Assembly (NCBI GenBank): GCA_020638035.1
Contig: JACKJI010000004.1
Location: forward strand, 1-64,000
Length of the DNA: 64,000 nucleotides
Source of the DNA: Hyphomicrobiaceae bacterium
GTDB taxonomy: Bacteria > Pseudomonadota > Alphaproteobacteria > Rhizobiales > Hyphomicrobiaceae
Reading direction: 5' to 3'
Numbering within the stretch: position 1 is the first letter of the stretch; each line of letters begins with the position of its first letter. Made by a program: the position numbers and the translations under genes. A model generated the notes under the pieces. It had not been told where the DNA came from, did no database searches, and saw only the letters and a list, made by a program, of their open reading frames with translations. Positions 24,526-32,884 of this stretch are shown here, one piece after another.

Positions 24526-25371
24526 CAAATCTCCTTGGTGCGCCACAGGCCGGGGGAGCCCCTGGTGCGGTTCGAGCAGCCAAAGCAAAAACGCATCCGC
24601 GGGCGAAACTCGCTGGCGGATGTTGACCCCCCTGCCTCCCGGACATGTGGGTCGAGTGACCCCAGAATCCATGTGCAAGGCGGCGGCGCGTTGCTACGGC
24701 CGTCGGATTGGGCCGGAAAATGACGGACAGGGCCGGCAAAGTCAAGCTGCACAGGTTGCCGCTTTCAGTGCACATCCTTTCGGCAATCATCAACCCGTCT
24801 TGTTTTTGTCAGCGAGATTTCATGATTGCCATTGTATAGTTTGCTTATCACGTCGAGGTCTGCCCGGGAGTCTTGGGTATCCGCGTAGCTCCCTCGCCAA
24901 CAGACGGGACGTGAGCAACGCAGCGTCGACACGATCGCTGCGACATCGACTGACCCAGTCCGCTCCTGGCCTTTGCGCGCTCGAGCGGACTGGGTCGGTT
25001 GCCTTTCGTACATCCGCCTGTGCAGCCCATTCCCGGACGGCCGGTCAACCCCGATCGTCCAGGGCGCGCGCCTTGCCGCCAAAGACTCGGGGGCGTCGGC
25101 AGAGACGATACCGCCTGCCGAACGTTGTTTCCTTGTCAAATCGCTCATAACCTTACGGAGCTGACGGCGGATGTTCCGTTGCCGGATTTCCATCGAACGT
25201 TTGTGCTCAATCGAGCTTCATGCCGCGTTCATCAGGACAATGTTCAGATGGGCCTCACAACGCCTCGTGACCGCCCACCCTCCATAAGACACAACAACGG
25301 GATGCCTCGTTTGGCACTGGGCTCAACGCTTGCGCGCCGACCAACTTACTGCATTGGGAAGGAAGCTAACG
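24526..25371. other. 846-base intergenic region upstream of ffh
   Basis: No reading frame here looks coding: the longest ones have arginine-rich, low-complexity translations and no ribosome binding site. The part next to ffh must hold its promoter and leader. An AT-rich patch lies near 24800-24850. One strong inverted repeat is listed separately. I looked for an SRP RNA signature (GGAAGGAAGCA-like tetraloop region) and did not find it. Confidence 0.5.
24952..24996. repeat. 14-bp perfect inverted repeat in the ffh upstream region
   Basis: GACCCAGTCCGCTC (24952-24965) is matched exactly by GAGCGGACTGGGTC (24983-24996) across a 17-nt loop. No gene ends nearby, and neither side has a T-run, so it does not look like a simple terminator. 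It may be part of a structured RNA or a protein-binding site. Confidence 0.6.
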
Positions 25372-26394
25372 ATGACGGTTTTCTCATGGGGCATTTCGCG
25401 CGCGGCGCTGCTGCCCTTGTTTCTTGCGGCGGCGGTGGTGATCAGCCCTCCGGCCGCCATGGCTCAAGGTAACAGCAACGAGCGTGCCGCGTTCGAAAGC
25501 GCGAAAGAACTTGGCACACCTGAGGCCTTCAATGCCTTCCTTTCCAACTACTCGACGGGCTTTTATGCGGATCTGGCGCGGGCCTACCTGAACAAGCTCA
25601 GTGGCGCGGCCGCCGCCGGCACACCGCCCGCGACCGCTCCCAATCCGCCGGCACCATCTGCAATGTTTCCAGGCGTGACCGGCTTCAACCTCGTTATGGC
25701 GCGCCATGCCGGCGGCGCCTTCGTCAAGAACGGACCCGACACCTGGGTGGAGCAGAATTCGATTGGGACCGGGACCTTTCGCTTCAAGGAGGTCGGCCGC
25801 ACGGACGCCGAGGTCCTGTTGTTCGACCATTCGCGCACCGTCTATCTAGGTCTCGATACGATCCAAGGTATCGTCTGGTACTCGGATGCTGCGCAACCTC
25901 GGCGGCCGCTTTATCAAATCATCGATGCGCAAGCGGGATTCGTTTCTGCGGCCCAGCGTCATCCACCGGCCGCCGCACCTGTAAATCCATCGCCGCCTTA
26001 TGCGAGCTATCCGAAACGCGCAACCGGCTGCGAAGAAGGTCAGCGCCTCGTCAATGGACGCTGCCAGAGGATCCGCGCTGGCGAGAAACCGCAAGGATGT
26101 CCCAAGGGTACGGTGCCGGTTCCCGAGACCGACGATTGCCGGCCGATCCGGCGAAAGGTCGTCACCTGCAAGCGCGGCTATCTCAAGATCGACGGCAAGT
26201 GCATCAAGAAGAACGAAGCCGCGGGCTATTGCGGGCCGGGCTACAGGGCGAAAGGCGGCAAGTGCGTACCTGGCTCTTATCAGCCGCCGCCCAAGACCTC
26301 GTCGCGCCCCCAGTGGCAGATTGATGCGATCAAGAAGGGGTGCAAGCCAGGCCAGGGTTGGAACCCGCAGGAAGGCTGCCACGAGAACGACTGA
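25372..26394 (+). CDS. Secreted protein with five paired-cysteine repeats, unknown function
   Basis: The ATG at 25372 (GGAAG about 7 nt upstream) gives 340 residues. A signal peptide covers 1-32, cleaved after MAQ or just before. Residues 38-76 (FESAKELGTPEAFNAFLSNY and following) match the short helical module often placed after caspase-like domains in this order, but no caspase domain is present. A central beta-rich region (100-190) has no family I know. The C-terminal part has five repeats of C-x2-G-x(7-9)-C: Cys220/231, 243/256, 266/277, 287/298 and 324/336, with no other cysteines. Each pair probably forms a disulphide in the periplasm. A terminator follows. Confidence 0.8.
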   Translation: MTVFSWGISRAALLPLFLAAAVVISPPAAMAQGNSNERAAFESAKELGTPEAFNAFLSNYSTGFYADLARAYLNKLSGAAAAGTPPATAPNPPAPSAMFPGVTGFNLVMARHAGGAFVKNGPDTWVEQNSIGTGTFRFKEVGRTDAEVLLFDHSRTVYLGLDTIQGIVWYSDAAQPRRPLYQIIDAQAGFVSAAQRHPPAAAPVNPSPPYASYPKRATGCEEGQRLVNGRCQRIRAGEKPQGCPKGTVPVPETDDCRPIRRKVVTCKRGYLKIDGKCIKKNEAAGYCGPGYRAKGGKCVPGSYQPPPKTSSRPQWQIDAIKKGCKPGQGWNPQEGCHEND

Positions 26395-26710
26395 GACAGC
26401 GCCTCGTTCAACGACCGATCAGTGACTGAAGATCACCCGCGTGACGGATACGTCATGCGGGTGATCTTACGATGTGGCCAAGTGTTGCTGGAGAGCGCTC
26501 CCCTTTTCCCCAATTGGCAGCGGCCTTCGGTCCGAAGCCTACGCGGCCTCCCACTGCTGGCATTTTGATCGAGATCGTAAATGCTATTTTTACCGGTTGA
26601 ATATGATTTGAGCATTTCGTTCGGAGCATTCTGCAACAATAAGCGGTACCGGTGAGACGAGCCGGAGCGGCATGGGCCATCGCGGCCCACCCCATGGAAT
26701 GCAACTGTGA
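26395..26710. other. Intergenic region before the methyltransferase gene
   Basis: These 316 bases contain the terminator of the cysteine-repeat gene and, further on, an AT-rich stretch (about 26575-26640) that probably contains the promoter of the methyltransferase. No coding region is seen. Confidence 0.5.
26429..26468 (+). terminator. Hairpin after the cysteine-repeat gene
   Basis: AAGATCACCCGCGTGACG and CGTCATGCGGGTGATCTT form an 18-bp stem with one G-U pair and the loop GATA. It lies 35 nt after the stop. Only a short T tract follows. Confidence 0.75.
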
Positions 26711-27460
26711 ATGTCCCAGTCCCTGAAATCTCTCGTGAAGCCGTTGGTGCCCGTATGGGCACTCAACAAGTGGAGACAGCGGCTCTACGAAGCCGAGCAG
26801 GCGCGCTACAAAAACCTGCCTCTGAACCAGGTGTTTGAAGAGATCTATGAGACGCACACTTGGGACCAGAAGGGTTCAACTGCGCGCTTTCGGTCCGGAC
26901 CCGGTTCAAGCGCCCTCGTCACGAAAAGCTACGAAGCCTTCGTGGTCGATTACCTGATGCACCACCCGGAAGCGCGCACGCTGGTTGATATCGGATGCGG
27001 CGACTTCCAGGTTGGACACCGCATTCTCGATGCCCTCGCCACGCTGGAACGGCCGATCCGCTATATCGGCTGCGATATCGCCTCGAACGTGATCGACTAC
27101 AATTCGCGCACGTTCGGAGCGCCGAACGTGTCCTTCCAGGTTCTCGATGCGACCAATGGCAGTCCACCGGCTGGTGACATCGTGACCGTGCGGGAAGTCT
27201 TCCAGCATCTGTCCAACGCACACATCTGCACAGCCATTGCCAATCTGCGGCAGCACTTCGGCCACGCCATTATTACCGAGTCGATTCCCCCTAATCCTAG
27301 AGCGCCCAATGTCGACATCGTCAGCGGCTATCGGACGCGTGATGGCTACGGATCAGGCGTGTTTGTCGACAAGCCACCTTTCAATCTCACGGTGCTGAAC
27401 GAGCTCGTCACCGTCGTGTCGCCAACGCACGAGATCCGAACAACGCTGGTGCGGCTGTAG
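26711..27460 (+). CDS. Class I SAM-dependent methyltransferase
   Basis: The 249-residue protein has the SAM-binding motif I LVDIGCGDFQVG at 91-102, an acidic motif II in YIGCDIASNVID, and a motif IV-like DIVTVREVFQHLSN. The Rossmann core is complete, with an N-terminal helical extension of about 75 residues. The substrate is unknown. The N-terminus (MSQSLKSLVKPLVPVWALNK) and the FEEIYETHTWDQKGS stretch recall methyltransferases of surface-glycan and sugar-modification clusters, but no glycan genes lie nearby. It is a single gene and ends at a strong bidirectional terminator facing sdhA. Confidence 0.85.
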   Translation: MSQSLKSLVKPLVPVWALNKWRQRLYEAEQARYKNLPLNQVFEEIYETHTWDQKGSTARFRSGPGSSALVTKSYEAFVVDYLMHHPEARTLVDIGCGDFQVGHRILDALATLERPIRYIGCDIASNVIDYNSRTFGAPNVSFQVLDATNGSPPAGDIVTVREVFQHLSNAHICTAIANLRQHFGHAIITESIPPNPRAPNVDIVSGYRTRDGYGSGVFVDKPPFNLTVLNELVTVVSPTHEIRTTLVRL

Positions 27461-27479
27461 AACGCATCAGGTCCATTTG

Positions 27480-27525
27480 AAACGCAATTGCCGCCGCGGA
27501 GTCTTCCGCGGCGGCAATTGCGTTT
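27480..27525. terminator. Strong bidirectional terminator between the methyltransferase gene and sdhA
   Basis: A perfect 21-bp stem (27480-27500 with 27505-27525) closes on the 4-nt loop GTCT. The arm begins AAACGCAATTG and ends GCCGCGGA. The A-rich and T-rich outer ends suit both strands of this convergent pair. Confidence 0.85.
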
Positions 27526-27561
27526 CCAGAAACTGCGACTTTCTTCAGGCGCCGATCGACC

Positions 27562-29394
27562 TCAATACACGCGGGCCTTGGGCTCGATGTAGCTCATCTC
27601 GTTGGTGAGCGTGTAGGTGTGGACGGGGCGATAGTCGAGCGACACCGTCTTCTTGCCGTAGTCGGCAAAGGCGAGGGTGTGCTTCATCCAGTTGGCGTCG
27701 TCGCGCTTGGCGAAGTCCTCACGCGCGTGCGCGCCACGGCTTTCCTTGCGGTTCTCCGCGCCGACGACGGTGACCGCCGCCTGGGCAATCAGATTGTCGA
27801 ACTCCAGCGTCTCGATGAGGTCGGAGTTCCAGACGAGCGAGCGGTCGGTGACCTTGATGTCATCTGACTGCTTCCAGATCTCGTTGATCTTGGTGATGCC
27901 CTCCTTCATCACCGGACCATCGCGGAAGACGGCGCAGTTGGCCTGCATCGTCTTCTGCATGCGCAGGCGCAGCGCCGCGGTCGGCGTATCGCCCTTGGCG
28001 TTACGGAAGCGATCAAGACGCGAGAGTGCCGGATCGACAGCATCGCTCGGAAGCTCGGCCTGGCGCTCCTTGGAATCCAACACCTCGGCACAGCGCAATC
28101 CGGCAGCGCGGCCGAACACGACGAGATCGATGAGCGAATTGGAGCCAAGACGGTTGGCGCCGTGAACCGACACGCAGGCCGCCTCGCCGATGGCCATCAA
28201 GCCCGGCACGATCTGGTCGGGGTTGCCGTCCTTCAACGTGACGACCTCGCCGTGGTAGTTCGTCGGGATGCCACCCATGTTGTAGTGAACCGTCGGGATG
28301 ACGGGGATCGGCTGGCGGCGCAAATCGACGCCAGCGAAGATCTTGGCGCTTTCGGTGATGCCCGGCAGCCGCTCGGCCAGGATCTTCGGATCGAGGTGGT
28401 CGAGATGCAAATGGATGTGATCGCCCTCGGGGCCGACGCCACGGCCCTCGCGGATCTCGACGGTCATCGAACGCGAGACGACATCGCGCGAAGCGAGATC
28501 CTTGGCGTGCGGCGCATAGCGCTCCATGAAGCGCTCACCCTGGCTGTTGGTGAGATAGCCGCCCTCGCCGCGTGCGCCTTCGGTGATCAGCACACCGGCG
28601 CCATAGATGCCGGTCGGGTGGAACTGCACGAACTCCATGTCCTGCAAGGGCAGGCCGGCGCGCAGCACCATGGCGTTGCCGTCACCGGTGCAGGTATGAG
28701 CTGAGGTGCAGGAGAAATAGGCGCGACCATAGCCGCCAGTAGCGAGGATCGTGCGCTTGGCCATGAAGGCGTGGATCGTGCCGTCGTCGAGGCAAAGCGC
28801 AACGACGCCGCGGCAGGTGCCATCCTGGTCCATCATCAAATCAAGGGCGAAATACTCGATGAAGAACTCGGCGGAGTGGCGCAGCGACTGGCCGTATAGG
28901 GTGTGCAGCATGGCATGGCCGGTACGGTCGGCAGCCGCGCACGTGCGCTGTGCGGGCGGGCCTTCGCCGAACTCGGTCGTCATACCACCGAAGGGACGCT
29001 GATAGATCTTGCCGTCCTCGGTGCGGGAGAAGGGAACGCCGTAATGCTCCAACTCATAGACCGCGTCGGGCGCATGGCGGCAGAGGTACTCAATGGAATC
29101 CTGATCGCCCAGCCAGTCTGAACCCTTCACGGTGTCGTACATGTGCCAGCGCCAGTTGTCCGGCCCCATGTTGCCAAGCGAAGCGGCAACACCGCCCTGG
29201 GCAGCCACCGTGTGCGAGCGGGTCGGAAAGACCTTGGTCACGCATGCGGTCTTGAGACCGGCTTCGGCGCAGCCCAGCGTGGCGCGCAGGCCGGCGCCAC
29301 CGGCACCGACCACGACGACATCATACGTGTGATAGGTGACAGGGTATGCCTTGCCGTTCAGTGCAGGTCTGGAGCCCTTCGTCATTGTCGCCAT
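27562..29394 (-). CDS. sdhA: Succinate dehydrogenase flavoprotein subunit
   Basis: SdhA oxidises succinate to fumarate in the TCA cycle as part of complex II. The ATG at 29394 (MATMTKGSRP) gives 610 residues and follows a GGAGCG site; the open frame continues into sdhD. The FAD fingerprint is VVVVGAGGAGLRATLG from about 26, and the histidine that binds FAD covalently is His61 in TRSHTVAAQGG. Substrate-site segments HPTGIYGAGVLITEGARGE and HGANRLGSNSLIDLVVFGRA are present. It begins 5 nt after sdhD. The iron-sulphur subunit gene sdhB, usually next, is absent: a strong terminator and a convergent gene follow. Confidence 0.98.
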   Translation of the reverse strand: MATMTKGSRPALNGKAYPVTYHTYDVVVVGAGGAGLRATLGCAEAGLKTACVTKVFPTRSHTVAAQGGVAASLGNMGPDNWRWHMYDTVKGSDWLGDQDSIEYLCRHAPDAVYELEHYGVPFSRTEDGKIYQRPFGGMTTEFGEGPPAQRTCAAADRTGHAMLHTLYGQSLRHSAEFFIEYFALDLMMDQDGTCRGVVALCLDDGTIHAFMAKRTILATGGYGRAYFSCTSAHTCTGDGNAMVLRAGLPLQDMEFVQFHPTGIYGAGVLITEGARGEGGYLTNSQGERFMERYAPHAKDLASRDVVSRSMTVEIREGRGVGPEGDHIHLHLDHLDPKILAERLPGITESAKIFAGVDLRRQPIPVIPTVHYNMGGIPTNYHGEVVTLKDGNPDQIVPGLMAIGEAACVSVHGANRLGSNSLIDLVVFGRAAGLRCAEVLDSKERQAELPSDAVDPALSRLDRFRNAKGDTPTAALRLRMQKTMQANCAVFRDGPVMKEGITKINEIWKQSDDIKVTDRSLVWNSDLIETLEFDNLIAQAAVTVVGAENRKESRGAHAREDFAKRDDANWMKHTLAFADYGKKTVSLDYRPVHTYTLTNEMSYIEPKARVY

Positions 29395-29399
29395 TACCG

Positions 29400-29789
29400 T
29401 TACGCTCCAAAGCTGAGCTTCGCGACGGCGAACAGGCACGCCGCACCGATCACAATTGCGAAGAAGGTATTGAGCATCAGCAAGACAATCTTGCTGAGCT
29501 CGCCATGTACGTAGTCCTCGATGATGACCTGCATGCCGAGCCGCATGTGCACCGCACCGGACACCGCCAGCAGTCCGAGGACCAAGGCGTTGACGGGATG
29601 AGCCAGCGTCGCCTTCACCGTCGGATAGTCAGCACCAACGAGTGAAACGAGCAGCCAGACCACGCCGAGGACGAGAAAGATATTCGCGACAGCCGTCACG
29701 CGCTGGTGCCAGAAGTGATTGGCACCTTCCTTGGCCGAACCCAACGCCCGCACGCGCTTCAACGGGGTCCGCATATTCATCTCTGTCAT
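29400..29789 (-). CDS. sdhD: Succinate dehydrogenase membrane anchor subunit SdhD
   Basis: This is the hydrophobic anchor of complex II. I choose the ATG at 29789 (MTEMNMRTPLKRVRALGSA) with GGAG about 12 nt upstream, giving 129 residues; the frame extends to 29876 over the sdhC end. Three helices are predicted, with RVTAVANIFLVLGVVWLLVS first. The H-x-R-x-G motif HMRLGMQVIIEDYVH, near the heme/quinone site, is typical. It lies between sdhC (17 nt gap) and sdhA (5 nt gap). Confidence 0.95.
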   Translation of the reverse strand: MTEMNMRTPLKRVRALGSAKEGANHFWHQRVTAVANIFLVLGVVWLLVSLVGADYPTVKATLAHPVNALVLGLLAVSGAVHMRLGMQVIIEDYVHGELSKIVLLMLNTFFAIVIGAACLFAVAKLSFGA

Positions 29790-29806
29790 GTGCACCTTCT
29801 CCCCGG

Positions 29807-30217
29807 CTAGCCGACAACCCAGACGGCGAGCCAGACCAGCGCCGTCAGGATGATCGATGCGAGGAGCGTGCCCCAAGCCAGCCCATCAATCGTTTTCAGG
29901 TCGTAGCCGCGCCCCGTATCCCAGATGAAGTGGCGGATACCGCCCATCATGTGGTGCATGAGCGCCCACGTGTAGCCGAAGAGCACGAGGCGGCCCGGAA
30001 GCGAACCGTAGATGGCATTGACCCAATTGAAGTAGTCGGGTCCGGCTGCCGCCGCGACCAGCCACCAGGCCAGAAGCAGCGACCCGAAATAAAGCGCTGC
30101 GCCGGTTATACGATGTACGATCGACATGAGCATGTTGATCGGCATCGCGTAGACTTGGAGATGCGGCGACAACGGGCGCTCTGCCCTCGCCCCACGCAGG
30201 GATTTGGCTTCAGCCAT
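29807..30217 (-). CDS. sdhC: Succinate dehydrogenase cytochrome b556 subunit SdhC
   Basis: The 136-residue protein has the family opening RPLSPHLQVYAMPINMLMSI, followed by HRITGAALYFGSLLLAWW in helix 1. The heme-ligand region is FGYTWALMHHMMGGIRHFIWD in outline, with the conserved H-x-x-x-G-x-R-H. It anchors SdhAB to the inner membrane and contributes the quinone site. First gene of the sdhCDA operon; the 198-nt gap upstream separates it from an unrelated oxidoreductase on the same strand. Confidence 0.96.
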   Translation of the reverse strand: MAEAKSLRGARAERPLSPHLQVYAMPINMLMSIVHRITGAALYFGSLLLAWWLVAAAAGPDYFNWVNAIYGSLPGRLVLFGYTWALMHHMMGGIRHFIWDTGRGYDLKTIDGLAWGTLLASIILTALVWLAVWVVG

Positions 30218-30415
30218 GGCATGTCCTCAATGGATGTGCTGAAGCGCCTTTTAGCGTGCTTGCTGCAATGCGGCAATTAACCGAATGGTGGCCTGTACCG
30301 GCGATATCGTGATCAAGGGGCTGAAAAAAGCACCGTGACTGCGGAGCGAGGGGCAGGATTTGGCATATGCGGAGGCTCGGCACTGGAGGCCGGGAAGCGG
30401 CCGCCGGCCTGGACG

Positions 30416-31381
30416 TCAGTCCAGCGAGGCCACAATCGCCCGCCCCAGCGCCGAGCCGCTTTCGTAGGCATGCTCGGACAGGCGGCCAAGGCACCAGTCG
30501 CCGGCGACGCCGACGCGTTGCTGGCTCGAATAAATGAAGGTTTCGCCCAGCGACTGTTCGACCAGGCCATACCGCCAAAGGTGAGCCGTCATCTGAGATG
30601 GGCGCACAGGGGGAAGCGCCAGGATGTGGCAGACCTCAGACCACAGCTCCTCGGCCACCGCCTCTGGCTCGGCATCCTCGGTCTCACGGCTCCATTGGGG
30701 AGAGGCATGGATGACCATGGTCTCGCCCTTCAGGGAGCGGCCCGGTTTCGCATTGTTGCGCGCAATCCAGCGGATGACGTCCGACATGTCAGAAAACACG
30801 TCCTGATCCAGCTGCATGTGCTGGTCGAGCCGCACCATCAGCGACCAGCACGGCGACATGCGCACGCGGGCGAGCGGCTCCGAAACCTCCTCGACGCGAC
30901 CGAGGAGCAGGAGGGCCTGAGGCGCGGGAACGGCAACGGCGACCACTGCGAATGGTCCCATCACCGATTGGTCGTCAAACCAGATGTGCCAGGCCTCGTC
31001 GGACCGCTCGATCGTATGAACGCGGCGGCTCGTATGAATGCGCACACTTTCGGCCAGTGGGCGCACGATCGACGACATGCCGGGCGTGCCGACGTACCAG
31101 GGATTCATCTGGCCGCCGCCTGACGAGGTGTTCGGCTTCCAAGGGGCGGCATAACCCGCGTGGCAGAGTTCGTCGATGAAGACGCGGAACTGGGCGGAGC
31201 GCGCGGTCAGGTATTGCGCCCCGTGATCGTAGGGCACGACGCCGACGCGCGTTGTCGCCATCCGGCCGCCGATGATGCGGTCCTGCTCGAAGATCTCGAC
31301 GTAGGCCCCGGCACGTCGAAGCACCCGCGCGCAGGCGAGTCCGGCCAGGCCAGCACCGATGACGGCGATCCGCTTTGTCAC
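30416..31381 (-). CDS. FAD-dependent amine oxidase/renalase-like oxidoreductase
   Basis: The 321-residue flavoprotein starts with a dinucleotide-binding motif (IAVIGAGLAGLACARVLRRA) and EIFEQDRIIGGRMATTR, typical of the monoamine-oxidase fold. The Y-D-H-G-A-Q-Y segment (VPYDHGAQYLTAR) and the C-terminal VGVAGDWCLGRLSEHAYESG match the renalase-like group. Bacterial renalases oxidise misformed dihydro-nicotinamide isomers, but membership here is an inference. It is a single gene; the next gene on the strand, sdhC, is 198 nt away. Confidence 0.85.
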   Translation of the reverse strand: MTKRIAVIGAGLAGLACARVLRRAGAYVEIFEQDRIIGGRMATTRVGVVPYDHGAQYLTARSAQFRVFIDELCHAGYAAPWKPNTSSGGGQMNPWYVGTPGMSSIVRPLAESVRIHTSRRVHTIERSDEAWHIWFDDQSVMGPFAVVAVAVPAPQALLLLGRVEEVSEPLARVRMSPCWSLMVRLDQHMQLDQDVFSDMSDVIRWIARNNAKPGRSLKGETMVIHASPQWSRETEDAEPEAVAEELWSEVCHILALPPVRPSQMTAHLWRYGLVEQSLGETFIYSSQQRVGVAGDWCLGRLSEHAYESGSALGRAIVASLD

Positions 31382-31721
31382 TCGACCTTCATGCGGTCAG
31401 AACCGCACCTCTTGTGTCCGTTCGACGGGACCGTTTGCTTGAGAGTCCGCCCAACCCTGGAAGCCAAGACGCAAGATGATCAGAAAACGCCCCAAATCTG
31501 GCACCGGTCGACACGCAATGTGTCGGTCAATGCCCGGCATGGGTTCACCGCCTAAGGCGGGCCGGTATACTTTTGATAACCATGTTTTGGTTAACAAAAC
31601 CGTTATTCAATAGAGCTTGTGCGCGCCCGGACGCGCCGCCAAGCTGTGCCGGGCGGCCAGAAGAGACGGCGCAGTCCTGGTGGATTTATCTCCGCGTGCG
31701 GTGCTCGTGCTCCAGCGCGGC
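31382..31721. other. Intergenic region between the hydratase gene and the renalase-like gene
   Basis: These 340 bases have no convincing gene. An AT-rich palindromic stretch (TTTTGGTTAACAAAA, near 31583-31597) lies in the middle and may be a promoter or operator for the renalase-like gene. A GC-rich stretch with short inverted repeats precedes 31722 and could end the hydratase transcript. Confidence 0.45.
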
Positions 31722-32780
31722 TCAGCGCGGCAGCACCAGCCACAAATCCAAATCGAGCATCACCGAATCGGCATACTTGCCGTCGGCCGCCTTGTACGGC
31801 AGGGCGGCGCAGTTCTCGTTCTTGACGGCGAGAAGGCGGGTGCGCAGGGCGCCGACGTCGGTGCGGCCGGGGATCTCCGCCTTTTCCAGGATCTCCGACC
31901 ATGCATAGACGGTATCGCCCGCGAAACACGGGGAAACATGGCGGCCAGCGTTGATTGCGGCCACATGGAAAGCGTTGCCGAGGCCGTTGAACGAAAGCGC
32001 ACGGGCCAGCGAGATGACGACACCGCCATAGATGATCCGCTTGCCGAAGCGGCCTTTCGATTCGGTGTGCTGGTTGAAGTGCACCTTGGCCGTGTTCTGG
32101 TAGAGGCGGGTGGCCATCTGGTGCTCGGCTTCCTCCAGCGTCATGCCGTCGACGTGGTCGATTTTCTCTCCCACCTCATAGTCGCCCCAGCGGAACGGCG
32201 AGCCGGCAAGTGCGAAGTCATAGCGGCCGATGTCGAGCTTCGGAACAGCCTGGCCCAGATCTTCGGGCGCGACGCGGTCCGGCAGATCGGGCACGATGGC
32301 CTCCGGCGCCGGCGCCGCCTTGTCGCGCTTCCGCACCATCACCCAACGCGCATACTCGATCACCACATCGCCGTTCTGATTGCGGCCGGTGGAGCGGACA
32401 TAAACGGTGCCGGTCTCGCCGTTGGAGTTTTCCTTCAGACCGATCACCTCCGAAGTGGTGGAGATGGTGTCACCCGGATAGACCGGCTTCAAGAAGCGGC
32501 CGCCGGCGTAGCCAAGATTGGCGATGGCGTTGAGCGATATGTCCGGCACGGTCTTGCCGAACACCACGTGAAAGGCGAGCAAGTCATCGAGCGGCGCCTG
32601 CGGATAGCCGATCGCCTTGGCGAAAGCATCGGACGACTGCACGGCAAAGCGCGGACCATAGAGGCTCATGTAGAGCGCCGCATCGCCGTTGGTTACCGTA
32701 CGCGGCGTCGCATGGGTCAGCACCTGCCCGAACTTGAAGTCCTCGAAGAAGTTGCCAGGATTGGTCTTGTTCGCCTTCAT
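31722..32780 (-). CDS. mch: MaoC-family mesaconyl-CoA hydratase (ethylmalonyl-CoA pathway)
   Basis: The 352-residue protein has two hot-dog (MaoC-like) halves. The start NPGNFFEDFKFGQVLTHATP and the segments GDAALYMSLYGPRFAVQSSD and HFNQHTESKGRFGKRIIYGG are those of mesaconyl-C1-CoA hydratase, which adds water to give beta-methylmalyl-CoA. The histidine and aspartate/asparagine in the FNQH/HFNQ region are the probable catalytic residues. A malyl-CoA lyase gene lies 104 nt upstream on the same strand, and the two catalyse consecutive steps of the ethylmalonyl-CoA pathway for C2 assimilation. This pairing supports the assignment over a generic MaoC dehydratase. Confidence 0.88.
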   Translation of the reverse strand: MKANKTNPGNFFEDFKFGQVLTHATPRTVTNGDAALYMSLYGPRFAVQSSDAFAKAIGYPQAPLDDLLAFHVVFGKTVPDISLNAIANLGYAGGRFLKPVYPGDTISTTSEVIGLKENSNGETGTVYVRSTGRNQNGDVVIEYARWVMVRKRDKAAPAPEAIVPDLPDRVAPEDLGQAVPKLDIGRYDFALAGSPFRWGDYEVGEKIDHVDGMTLEEAEHQMATRLYQNTAKVHFNQHTESKGRFGKRIIYGGVVISLARALSFNGLGNAFHVAAINAGRHVSPCFAGDTVYAWSEILEKAEIPGRTDVGALRTRLLAVKNENCAALPYKAADGKYADSVMLDLDLWLVLPR

Positions 32781-32884
32781 GGACGTTGGTCTTTCCCGTG
32801 GTGGATGCGTTCAATCGTGGGGCGCGCGGCGGCAAGCCACACGGACTGCGCCGCGTACATCGTTGCAGCACTGCCGAAAAGCCG

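Noticed and set aside
24765..25193. 142-codon minus-strand frame in the ffh upstream region
   Set aside because: Arginine/serine-rich translation, no ribosome binding site, and it crosses the inverted repeat. It does not look coding.
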